64,000 nt of DNA, taken from the NCBI GenBank assembly GCA_015056575.1, contig SVGA01000014.1:29083-93082 (forward strand), written 5' to 3'. This DNA comes from Butyrivibrio sp. (GTDB taxonomy: Bacteria > Bacillota > Clostridia > Lachnospirales > Lachnospiraceae). Positions 35,250 through 43,527 of the stretch are shown piece by piece. The position numbers and the translations under genes were made by a program. Position 1 is the stretch's first letter. Each line of letters opens with the position of its first letter. The notes beneath the pieces were generated by a model that did not search any database, was not told the DNA's origin, and was given only the letters and a program-made list of their open reading frames with translations.

Positions 35250-35927
35250 ATGAGCGACGTTAATTCTGTAAGCGCTATTATTAAAAACGGTGAAGTTGTA
35301 AACGGCGATAACAAGACCAAAAACGAGAATGCTGCACCTACCGGTTACGACAAGGATTCTTTTCTTAAGATCCTGGTTGCTCAGATGAAATATCAGGATC
35401 CCATGGAACCTACGTCCAACACCGAATATATCTCGCAGTATGCTACGTTCACACAGGTTGAGCAGCTCAACAACATGGCAAATTCAATGTCTCTTTCAAG
35501 GGCATCCGAGCTTGTAGGAAAGACAGTAATCGTTCAGCAGACCAATGCTGATAAGGGAACAACCTCTGAGGTACAGGGTACTGTTGATTTCGTTACCTAC
35601 AGCGGCAACAAGGCCTATGTAAATATCAACGGTGAGAATTACAATGTGGACGATGTTGTTCAGGTTCTGGATTCAAACTATACACAGGCACTCGATATGA
35701 TCGCCGATTTTGAAAAAGAGATCGATAAGCTCCCGAACCTTGAAGAGATAAGCGACGAACAGCACGGAGCAACCATAGATGCCATGTATACCATTTACAT
35801 GAACAACATGACAGACAAGGCCAAAGGGCTCATGAATCCCAACTACGTAACATCGCTTCTTCAGTATGTTAACAGGATTGATGAACTTAGAGGTGACAAC
35901 TACAGGACTTTTAAAACCGAAGCTTAA
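35250..35927 (+). CDS. flgD: Flagellar hook assembly (cap) protein FlgD
   Basis: ATG 35250 with AAAGGA 9 bases upstream; the in-frame TTG at 35226 has no RBS. 225 residues. The N-terminal FlgD signature DKDSFLKILVAQMKYQDPMEPTS-type run (starting near residue 33) is intact, followed by SQYATFTQVEQLNNM. Caps the growing hook and is needed for FlgE polymerisation. The C-terminal part is longer than the typical cap domain and helical. Confidence 0.92.
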   Translation: MSDVNSVSAIIKNGEVVNGDNKTKNENAAPTGYDKDSFLKILVAQMKYQDPMEPTSNTEYISQYATFTQVEQLNNMANSMSLSRASELVGKTVIVQQTNADKGTTSEVQGTVDFVTYSGNKAYVNINGENYNVDDVVQVLDSNYTQALDMIADFEKEIDKLPNLEEISDEQHGATIDAMYTIYMNNMTDKAKGLMNPNYVTSLLQYVNRIDELRGDNYRTFKTEA

Positions 35928-35947
35928 ATATTGGAGGAATAACGAGC

Positions 35948-36373
35948 ATGTTAATGGATGATCGTCAGTTCTTTTCAATCGGACAGGTCCAGGATCAGTA
36001 CTTAAATCCTAATACTCCCAAAACAGGCAAAGAAAAAGAATCTTTGCCTGTGGGAGAAAATTCTTTTGCATCTGTTCTAAATAAAATACAAAGTGGTGCC
36101 GATAATATTAACAGTGAAGGAACTGTTAAGTTTTCTAAGCATGCCATGAACAGGCTTAGCCTTCGTAATATCGAGCTCACACAGGAACAGATGCAGAGAC
36201 TGAACCAGGGCAAGATAGAAGCCGGTGAAAAGGGCATCAAGGATTCTCTTATTCTCATCGATCAGCTGGCCTTCATCGTAAACGTACCAAATAATACGGT
36301 GGTAACAGCTATGGATCAGACAGAGAACAAGAGTAACGTATTCACGAACATAGACGGAGCAGTTATTGCATGA
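35948..36373 (+). CDS. TIGR02530-type flagellar operon protein
   Basis: 141 residues, RBS GGAGGA. Recognised by the C-terminal block FSKHAMNRLSLRNIELTQE and GEKGIKDSLILIDQ, ending FTNIDGAVIA. This small family lies between flgD and flgE in many Firmicutes flagellar operons; its function is not established, though position suggests a hook-assembly role. Confidence 0.85.
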   Translation: MLMDDRQFFSIGQVQDQYLNPNTPKTGKEKESLPVGENSFASVLNKIQSGADNINSEGTVKFSKHAMNRLSLRNIELTQEQMQRLNQGKIEAGEKGIKDSLILIDQLAFIVNVPNNTVVTAMDQTENKSNVFTNIDGAVIA

Positions 36374-36501
36374 TTGGACCGAAGCGGTGACCGAACTTGC
36401 CGCCAGGAAATCTTATGAACCCGGACAGACTGCCGGGATCTAAAAGCAAAACTCTTGCTTCGTCCGAAATCTGTTTTTTTAATGATGGAGGACTTTGCCT
36501 T

Positions 36502-39500
36502 ATGATGAGATCACTTTATTCTGGTGTAGCCGGACTTAAGACACATCAGACCAAGATGGACGTTATCGGTAACAATATTGCCAACGTTAACACCACATCT
36601 TTCAAATCCCAGTCTATTACATTTTCAGATCTTATGTACCAGACAACCCAGACCGCATCGGGCGCCACAGAGACAAAGGGTGGTGTAAACGCACGTCAGA
36701 TCGGTCTTGGCGCCAAGTCAGGTGCTATCAATACAGCAATCACATCTCAGGGTGCAACCCAGACAACAAACAATCCCTTTGATATCATGATCACAGGTAA
36801 CGCTTTCTTTATCGTTAACAACGGTACAGAGAACCTCTACACAAGAGACGGTTCTTTCTACGTTGACGGTGCAGGAAACCTGGCAATGCAGTCAAACGGA
36901 TATCTGGTACAGGGGTGGGTTGCACAGGAAGACAGAGAGACCGGTGCCATCACGATCAATAAGAACGGCGGTCTTTCAAGCCTTCAGATCATGAGCGCTG
37001 CTAACAGCACATATTCACCTGCTTCAACAACAGCGTCCCTGTTTTCCGGAAATATTGACGACAATGATACAAACATCCTTTCAGACGACGGAAAGACCAT
37101 CACCCTTGAGTTCTACGACAATAAGGGATATCTCTACACAGGCAAATTCATCCTAAAAAATACAGCAACAGATCACCTCTATGCACTTTCACTTTCAGAC
37201 GTTCTTGATTCCACAGGAAAGTCTTTGGGAAGCGGCATTCTTGACAATATTACCTTTGGAGATACTGAGTCAGCAACAAGAACAAAGGATATAGCAGCTG
37301 ATTCCAAGTACACATTCATTACAGATGCAACCGGCGAGCACGTTACCATCAATGCTGAGGGTGGAGATGTTAAATATGAGAACGTTCCCCAGTCAGGTAA
37401 CCTTGCGGATATCCTCAGCACAAGTAAAAAGAGCTATAAGGGACTCCTTAAGTCAGCTTATGGCGTAACAGACGGTGATGAGGCCGCTTACGCAGACAAG
37501 ATCAATGCAACCTACGAGATCAACCCTACAACCGGAGCCATCACAATTGCCTATACACAGAATGATGTAGCCAACGGAGCATATGCAACAGCTAACTATG
37601 CTTTCTCTTCAACAAGTGACAAGTACTTTGTAGATCCCGCAACAAGATCTTCATACCTGATCCCTGATTCAAGCGGCAATGCCGGAGATCTTAATGAGGA
37701 TTACCTCACAACAGTATTCGGAATCTCCAATGCAGCAACATATGTAAGCTCTGACTACACATATACATATGCCAGCGGAAATCTTGCAATCCAGAGGAAG
37801 CTTAATCTTGTAGCTACATCTGCAGAAAGACAGTCCTATCAGGCATCTGCTCTTGTTACCGCAAATGAGAAGGACTACTTTACTGATGCTGATGGTAACA
37901 CTCTTCAGTCCAAAATAGATGCATGGAAGGCAGAGGATCCCACAAATAATACAGAAGACAAGCTGTTCTACAAATACAACGGAACAACTAAAGTTCTTAC
38001 AATGCTCAGTGAGGGCCTTGAGACCAAGGATACTACAACAAACTATGCAGTAAACACTTCAGACTCAAGTGATCCTAATTACATTTCTCAGACAAGCTAT
38101 GATTGCCTTTATAACATTATTACCGGAGAGCATCCCGGAACAGCAAATCTTAATCTTGCACTTCTTGCTGAAGTAAACGGAATGGATGATGCTGCTTTTG
38201 CTCCTTACGAAGAACTGCTTAATAACAACGGGCTTACAGCACAGGATATCAGAGATACAGCAGATCAGATCGCAACATGGGTTAATCAGCAGATGGATAC
38301 CATCTCAACAGATGAGATTGGCGGATATACAGGCGACAGAAGCGATATCAGCTTCTTCCTTGGATCTGTATCGGGAACTCCCGCATTCATCATCGATTAT
38401 CCCACAAAGCAGTACACACAGAACCCTGTTGCATGGGATACAACCTTCAAGCTTAAGAACGAGGCAGAAGGAAGCCTCCAGGCTCCTTACGAGATCCCCA
38501 CAACATCTCCTTCTTATGTATATAAGAGCACAGAGGCAAACAAGTATGCAAAGGCTTATTCTCTGACATCCAATGCCGGAATGTTCACAGAGGACAGCAA
38601 CGTTTACAAAGAGATCCTTACAAATGTATTTTCAACCAATGCAGATGTACAGAATCTTCTTAATAACATCGAAGGATATGATTACAAGATTTCCTTCTCC
38701 GGTGATGGACTTGTAAGCATTTCCCACAATGTAACCGAGGATCCCAAGAACACCACAGAAGAGTACACAGCAGCCGATAACGGAGACGGAACCACCAACT
38801 ATACATCGCTTAGAGCTTTCGGTGATGTTCCTGTTAAGGGAAATATTGCTGACCTTCTTGAAGCAGCCAAGACCGATACAGCAGGTCTTCTTAAGAAAGT
38901 ATACGGAATTACCGACGCAGCAGCAGATGCTTACGGAACAGACGGTACCTACGAGATCATTTCTTCCAGCGGTTCTGATAACGGAAGCATCAAGCTTACC
39001 ATAGGTGATCACACAGTACAGCTTGCCTTCAACGCAGCTAACGGCGCACTTGTTACAGCAGACGGAGAGAAGAACGGACTTGTAACAATGAAGTTCAATC
39101 AGGAGTATCCCGGACTTGAGGCCTTCGGTTTCCAGGCATCTTCAGATCCCGATGAGCAGGATAAGGCCGGAAACATGACCATTGATTTTGCGACTCTCAC
39201 AAATTACAACACAAACGGTTCTTCAACCATCAAGGCTGTCAAAGGTGATAAGAGAAGTCTTAACACAGGACGTGCGGTTGGTGAGATGAACGGCGTATCC
39301 GTAAGTACAGACGGACAGATCTACGCTACATATTCAAACGGACAGACAAAGCTCCTTGGACAGATCGCATCAGCACAGTTTGCAAATGCATCAGGCCTTT
39401 CAAAGGAAGGAGATAACCTGTATACATCAACTCTTAACTCGGGAGATCCTACAGTTCAGGATATCACCACAGACGGTGGTTACATGAACACCGGTGTTCT

Positions 39501-39633
39501 GGAAATGTCCAACGTAGACCTTTCCGCACAGTTTACGGAGATGATCACAACGCAGCGTGGATTCCAGGCAAACAGCCGTATCATCACTGTATCCGATACT
39601 CTTCTCGAAGAGCTTACTAACCTCAAGAGATAA
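36502..39633 (+). CDS. flgE: Flagellar hook protein FlgE, very large
   Basis: ATG 36502 with TGGAGGA 10 bases upstream. About 1043 residues against roughly 400-450 in most bacteria. The N-terminal rod-like part is conserved (SGVAGLKTHQTKMDVIGNN, ANVNTTSFKSQ) and the C-terminus too (MSNVDLSAQFTEMITTQRGF, QANSRIITVSDTLLEELTNL). Between about residues 150 and 880 lies a Ser/Thr/Asn/Ala-rich insertion with at least one internal duplication (37384 and 38827). The insertion probably forms extra surface domains on the hook. Followed by a terminator, so it ends the fliK operon. Confidence 0.93.
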   Translation: MMRSLYSGVAGLKTHQTKMDVIGNNIANVNTTSFKSQSITFSDLMYQTTQTASGATETKGGVNARQIGLGAKSGAINTAITSQGATQTTNNPFDIMITGNAFFIVNNGTENLYTRDGSFYVDGAGNLAMQSNGYLVQGWVAQEDRETGAITINKNGGLSSLQIMSAANSTYSPASTTASLFSGNIDDNDTNILSDDGKTITLEFYDNKGYLYTGKFILKNTATDHLYALSLSDVLDSTGKSLGSGILDNITFGDTESATRTKDIAADSKYTFITDATGEHVTINAEGGDVKYENVPQSGNLADILSTSKKSYKGLLKSAYGVTDGDEAAYADKINATYEINPTTGAITIAYTQNDVANGAYATANYAFSSTSDKYFVDPATRSSYLIPDSSGNAGDLNEDYLTTVFGISNAATYVSSDYTYTYASGNLAIQRKLNLVATSAERQSYQASALVTANEKDYFTDADGNTLQSKIDAWKAEDPTNNTEDKLFYKYNGTTKVLTMLSEGLETKDTTTNYAVNTSDSSDPNYISQTSYDCLYNIITGEHPGTANLNLALLAEVNGMDDAAFAPYEELLNNNGLTAQDIRDTADQIATWVNQQMDTISTDEIGGYTGDRSDISFFLGSVSGTPAFIIDYPTKQYTQNPVAWDTTFKLKNEAEGSLQAPYEIPTTSPSYVYKSTEANKYAKAYSLTSNAGMFTEDSNVYKEILTNVFSTNADVQNLLNNIEGYDYKISFSGDGLVSISHNVTEDPKNTTEEYTAADNGDGTTNYTSLRAFGDVPVKGNIADLLEAAKTDTAGLLKKVYGITDAAADAYGTDGTYEIISSSGSDNGSIKLTIGDHTVQLAFNAANGALVTADGEKNGLVTMKFNQEYPGLEAFGFQASSDPDEQDKAGNMTIDFATLTNYNTNGSSTIKAVKGDKRSLNTGRAVGEMNGVSVSTDGQIYATYSNGQTKLLGQIASAQFANASGLSKEGDNLYTSTLNSGDPTVQDITTDGGYMNTGVLEMSNVDLSAQFTEMITTQRGFQANSRIITVSDTLLEELTNLKR
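37384..37605 (+). repeat. Internal repeat copy 1 in FlgE insertion
   Basis: Encodes GNLADILSTSKKSYKGLLKS followed by AYGVTD and a short beta-rich stretch (ATYEINPTTGAITIAYT). Aligns with the copy at 38827. Confidence 0.65.
38827..39063 (+). repeat. Internal repeat copy 2 in FlgE insertion
   Basis: Encodes GNIADLLEAAKTDTAGLLKK followed by VYGITD and a beta-rich stretch (GTYEIISSSG, IKLTIGDHTV). Same order of features as copy 1, so an ancient intragenic duplication is likely. Confidence 0.65.
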
Positions 39634-39738
39634 TAATTATTTAATTAAAGTTTCATAGAATTCCCATAGAATAGAACTTCCGTTACAAGTAGAATAGGAA
39701 CTGAACACGGAAGGATAAAATCACTAAAAAAATATGGG

Positions 39739-39783
39739 ATGGACCCCTCAGGCAGCGATAATGCCCAAGGGGTCCATTTTTAT
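39739..39783 (+). terminator. Terminator after flgE
   Basis: Perfect 10-bp arms ATGGACCCCT (39739-39748) and AGGGGTCCAT (39768-39777), followed by TTTTATTATC. Confidence 0.85.
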
Positions 39784-39813
39784 TATCTATTTTTCAAAAA
39801 AAGCTATTTATCT

Positions 39814-39842
39814 TTGACAAATAGTGGTACAATTATTTAAAT
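39814..39842 (+). promoter_or_regulatory. Candidate SigA promoter of the flbD-motA... operon
   Basis: TTGACA (39814-39819), 17-nt spacer, TTAAAT (39837-39842). Lies downstream of the flgE terminator and about 240 bases before flbD, leaving a long leader. Confidence 0.55.
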
Positions 39843-40080
39843 ACCACAATATGTAGTATTATGCCTTGATTTTCTTTGGCAGTCTTCACGGATGATATGC
39901 CGGGGTATACAGGGAGTTATAAATAAAGTTTCATATCATTCCCCTGCAAATGAAATTTTACTCCAAATGTGTCCAAAATGTGAACGCATGTTGCGGATTT
40001 TGGGCTTGCTAAGTGTTAAAATAGTAGTATCTGGAAATAAAGTTTCAGTTTTAAGTGAAATTTTTTCAAAGAGTGAAATT

Positions 40081-40254
40081 ATGAGCAAGTTGATCGAACT
40101 CACAAAGATGGATACCAGAAAGATCCTGGTTAACAGTGCGCTTATCGAGACTGTTGAGGCTACGCCCGATACAGTCCTGATTTTGTACTCCGGAAGAAAG
40201 CTTATTGTGAAGGAGAGCCCGGAGGAGATCATCAGGATAATCGGCACTGATTGA
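40081..40254 (+). CDS. flbD: Flagellar protein FlbD/SwrD family
   Basis: 57 residues: MSKLIELTKMD, then ILVNSALIETVEATPDTVLI, SGRKLIVKESPEEII. This matches the short FlbD family (SwrD in Bacillus, where it raises flagellar torque through the stator). The frame stays open upstream to 39892, but family length and the start of similarity favour ATG 40081. The RBS is weak (AAAGAG). Next to motA, consistent with a stator-related role. Confidence 0.85.
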   Translation: MSKLIELTKMDTRKILVNSALIETVEATPDTVLILYSGRKLIVKESPEEIIRIIGTD

Positions 40255-40303
40255 TACGTATATGATCAGCAAGCAGCTTTCTATATTATAAGGAGGTAAT
40301 TTT

Positions 40304-41107
40304 GTGGATATTGCGTCATTGCTTGGAGTAGGATTATGTTTTATCTTCATGATCCTGAGTATTGTGTTTTCTGCGGGAATTACAGGTGTAAAGTACTTTG
40401 TGGATGCGCCTTCCGCAATGATCACTTTCGGTGGTGCCTTCATGGCGGTTCTGGGATCAAGAAGTATGCCCAGCTTCATTAGCGGACTTAAATCTTACAC
40501 TTTGATCTTTAAGATGCCCAATAATGATACCAAGTCTGTGATAAAGTCTATCATCGACCTCTCCAACACCGCGAGAAAGGAAGGCCTTCTTGCTCTTGAA
40601 GAGGCTGCCGGTGGCCTTGAAGATGCTTTCATGAAAAAGGGAGTTATGCTTATCGTTGACGGTACCGAACCGGAACTTGTTAAGAGTATTCTTGAGGCGG
40701 AGATCGATGCTATGGCGGAACGCCATAAATCCAATTATTCCTTCTTTGCCGATGTTGCAGGTATGGGACCTTCCTGGGGTATGATCGGAACACTTCTTGG
40801 TCTTGTACTTATGCTTCAGAACATGTCGGATCCTTCTTCCATCGGACCGTCCATGGCTGTTGCTCTTATCACTACCTTCTACGGATCCGTTCTTGCCAAC
40901 TGGTTCTGCTATCCTGCAGAGAATAAGCTTAAGGCTAGAAGTAATGATGAATATATGCTTAAGAGTATTGTTATAGAGGGACTTCTCTCAATTCAGGCAG
41001 GCGAGAACCCTCGTGTGACCGAGGAGAAACTTAAATCCTTCCTGTCACCTGCAGACAGGGCAGCTTACGAGGCCGAGAACGGCAGCGGTGACGGAGGCGG
41101 AGAATAA
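40304..41107 (+). CDS. motA: Flagellar motor stator protein MotA
   Basis: GTG start with RBS AAGGAGGT. 267 residues, four membrane helices (two N-terminal, two around 150-210) and a large cytoplasmic loop. The MGPSWGMIGTLLGLV stretch is the family signature, with conserved prolines lining the channel. Forms the ion-conducting stator with MotB and contacts FliG. Stop and motB start overlap (TAATG). Confidence 0.95.
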   Translation: MDIASLLGVGLCFIFMILSIVFSAGITGVKYFVDAPSAMITFGGAFMAVLGSRSMPSFISGLKSYTLIFKMPNNDTKSVIKSIIDLSNTARKEGLLALEEAAGGLEDAFMKKGVMLIVDGTEPELVKSILEAEIDAMAERHKSNYSFFADVAGMGPSWGMIGTLLGLVLMLQNMSDPSSIGPSMAVALITTFYGSVLANWFCYPAENKLKARSNDEYMLKSIVIEGLLSIQAGENPRVTEEKLKSFLSPADRAAYEAENGSGDGGGE

Positions 41108-41937
41108 TGGCAAAAAGACAGGAAGAAATAAAACCCGGCTTGCCGGCGTGGCAGGGTACTTTCGGAGACCTGATGAACCTGCTGCTTTGCTTCTTCGTTT
41201 TGCTTTTCTCAATGGCTAATATGGATGCGGCAAAATTCGAAGAAGTGGCTGCTTCATTCAGTTCGGCATTCGGTATCTTTAACGGCGGTGAAATGGCTAT
41301 AGGCCAGGGCGCACTTATAGGAGACGGTATATCTCAGCTTACGCAGCTTTCCGCTTATGTGACTTCCATGGGTATTGCTCAGGAGGATAAGAGCAAGAAG
41401 GAGGACAGGGAAGCGGAGGATATGGAACAGGAAGAAATCATGGAGGCTGCCGAAAAAGAGCAGCTGAAAGCTTCCGAGGAACTGGCAGGCAAGATAGAAG
41501 ATGCTCTTGAAAACGGAGCTATAGACGATGTTGTCTCTCTTAATTACACCAGTCAGTATGTACAGCTGACCATTCAGGGAGCTATTCTCTTTGATTCCGG
41601 TAAGACAGACATTAAGGAAGATGCCCTTCCTGTTATCGAAAAGGTTGGACAGATCCTTGAGACCTATGCGGGCGGAACAATAGAAATAGAAGGTCATACG
41701 GATAATGTTCCCATGTCCGGCGGCGGTAAATACGCCAACAATGATGAACTCAGTGCCGGAAGAGCCCTTACCATTTTCTATTACCTTACAGAGAACACGA
41801 ATCTTGAACCTTCAAACCTTGTACATACAGGAAGAGGTCAGTATGACCCTATAGCCGATAATTCAACGGATGAAGGAAGAGCCAGAAACAGACGTGTTGA
41901 AATAAAGATCTACAATCCACTTAGTGCTTCATATTAA
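41107..41937 (+). CDS. motB: Flagellar motor stator protein MotB
   Basis: 276 residues. One N-terminal helix with the ion-binding Asp in FGDLMNLLLCFFVLLFSMAN, a Glu-rich periplasmic linker, and an OmpA-type peptidoglycan-binding domain (about 140-270; ILFDSGKTDIKEDA, IEGHTDNVP, GRARNRRVEI). Anchors the stator to the wall. Whether the ion is H+ or Na+ is not decided by sequence here. Confidence 0.95.
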   Translation: MAKRQEEIKPGLPAWQGTFGDLMNLLLCFFVLLFSMANMDAAKFEEVAASFSSAFGIFNGGEMAIGQGALIGDGISQLTQLSAYVTSMGIAQEDKSKKEDREAEDMEQEEIMEAAEKEQLKASEELAGKIEDALENGAIDDVVSLNYTSQYVQLTIQGAILFDSGKTDIKEDALPVIEKVGQILETYAGGTIEIEGHTDNVPMSGGGKYANNDELSAGRALTIFYYLTENTNLEPSNLVHTGRGQYDPIADNSTDEGRARNRRVEIKIYNPLSASY

Positions 41938-41958
41938 AGCGTAAGGAGAATAAATCTT

Positions 41959-42498
41959 ATGAAAAAGAATCTTTTAGCGATCATCATCCTGGCACTTGTT
42001 ATTGTAAACCTGGCAATGACAGGTTTTATGATGCTCAGTGTCATGACCACCAACTCACAGACAGCTAAGCTGATCTCTGACATTGCCGGAGCTCTTGAGC
42101 TGGAGGCCAACGGCGGAAATACCGGAGGATTCTCGGGATCTGCATCCGGTAATGTTGCTGTGACTGACTTGGCAGTATTTAATCTTGCCGGTGACGATGA
42201 GATGATGATCAATTTGAAGCCCAGCGATGACGGATCCAGCCATATCATGGTTGTTGATATTGTTTTCTCCATGAATACAGCTTCTCCGGATTATGCCACC
42301 ATGGGAACGGAAGAGAAGCTTACAAGTATGAAGGAACTTATGAAGTCCAAGGTAAACGATGTGATTTCTGCTCATTCCATGGAAGAGATTCAGGCTGACA
42401 CGGAAGGCGTACAGACAGAGATCCTTGAAGCTATTCAGGAATTGTTCGGATCCAACTTTATCTATAGCGTAAGCTTCAGTAAAGTGATCTTTTCCTGA
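41959..42498 (+). CDS. fliL: Flagellar basal body-associated protein FliL
   Basis: 179 residues: a short cytoplasmic tip, one membrane helix (about 4-28), a Gly/Ser linker and the FliL domain ending in SNFIYSVSFSKVIFS. Surrounds the stator at the motor and supports torque. RBS AAGGAGAA. Position between motB and fliM is typical. Confidence 0.88.
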   Translation: MKKNLLAIIILALVIVNLAMTGFMMLSVMTTNSQTAKLISDIAGALELEANGGNTGGFSGSASGNVAVTDLAVFNLAGDDEMMINLKPSDDGSSHIMVVDIVFSMNTASPDYATMGTEEKLTSMKELMKSKVNDVISAHSMEEIQADTEGVQTEILEAIQELFGSNFIYSVSFSKVIFS

Positions 42499-42539
42499 TG
42501 GCCTGACTAAAAGCTGACTAAATTGAGAGGAGATACGTT

Positions 42540-43523
42540 TTGAGTGAAGTACTGTCACAAAGCGAAATAGATAGTCTGCTTTCAGCACTCAGTACAGGTG
42601 AGCTTGATGTGGATCAGATGGCGGCCTCGGACGAGAAGAAGGTCAAGGATTACGACTTCAAGCGTCCGGCCAAGTTCTCCAAGGAGCATCTTCGAACACT
42701 GGAGATGATCTATGAACATTACGGACGACTGCTGTCTACCACGTTACCTCTTTATCTGCGCAAGAATGTCCAGGTATCTGTTGCCAACTCTGAGACCGTT
42801 ACTTATTCAGAGTTCAGCAATGCCCTATCGAATCCTGTAATTCTGGGAGTTATCAGTTTTCTTCCCTTACAGGGTACCATCATTCTTGAGCTGCAGGCCA
42901 ACATAGGCTTTTCCTTCATAGACAGAATGCTCGGGGGAGAAGGAAACGGCCTGGATAAACCCAGACCTTTTACTGATATTGAAATGCCGCTTATAGAGAA
43001 GCTTGTAACCATATGCATGCAGCTTATGGTGGAGCCCTGGCAGAATGTAGTTGCCATCAATCCTGTAATGGAGAGGATTGAGACCAACCCGCAGTTCGCC
43101 CAGGTCATTTCTCCCACAGACATGATCGCCATTGTAACGCTGAACATCAAGATCGGTGATACAGAGGGACTTATGAATGTGTGTCTTCCATATTTCACTT
43201 TAGAGAGTGTTATGGACAAGCTGAATACCAAGTTCTGGTTCTCTACCATGCAAAAGAATGCAGAGGAAGATTATCAGGAGAATCTGGAAACTATGGTAAG
43301 GCATGTGGACGTGCCTGTTAAAGCGATTCTCGGCAAATGCAATGTATCGGTCAATGACTTTGTACATCTGCAGGCAGGAGATATTATCAGACTTGATAAC
43401 AGAGTTAATACAGATATGCAGGTTTACGTGGGCAACATCTTCAAATTTACAGCATTGCCCGGTACCACAAAAGACAAATATGCCGTACGTATCACGTCGG
43501 TTGTAAGAGAGGAGGAAGAGTAG
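42540..43523 (+). CDS. fliM: Flagellar motor switch protein FliM
   Basis: TTG start with GAGAGGAGA upstream. 327 residues. The N-terminal CheY-P-binding peptide LSQSEIDSLLSAL, a CheC-like middle domain (about 45-230) and a C-terminal SpoA domain (about 250-320). It is a C-ring component that reverses rotation on CheY-P binding. Confidence 0.95.
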   Translation: MSEVLSQSEIDSLLSALSTGELDVDQMAASDEKKVKDYDFKRPAKFSKEHLRTLEMIYEHYGRLLSTTLPLYLRKNVQVSVANSETVTYSEFSNALSNPVILGVISFLPLQGTIILELQANIGFSFIDRMLGGEGNGLDKPRPFTDIEMPLIEKLVTICMQLMVEPWQNVVAINPVMERIETNPQFAQVISPTDMIAIVTLNIKIGDTEGLMNVCLPYFTLESVMDKLNTKFWFSTMQKNAEEDYQENLETMVRHVDVPVKAILGKCNVSVNDFVHLQAGDIIRLDNRVNTDMQVYVGNIFKFTALPGTTKDKYAVRITSVVREEEE

Positions 43524-43527
43524 GAGC

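Larger units (their letters stand above)
39645..40065 (+). repeat. TAAAGTTTCA repeats in the flgE-flbD intergenic region
   Basis: TAAAGTTTCA occurs at about 39645, 39924 and 40039. The second and third copies are followed by TGAAATTTT-type sequence that can pair with them (one G-U pair), giving two weak hairpins; the last ends in a T run about 20 bases before flbD. The 447-base gap between flgE and flbD holds this, the flgE terminator and the promoter; no convincing gene is seen. Confidence 0.4.

Noticed and set aside
39892..40080. 63-residue N-terminal extension of FlbD containing a CPKC motif
   Set aside because: The family is about 60-70 residues in total and similarity starts at 40081. 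The extension has no RBS and overlaps the hairpin repeats.
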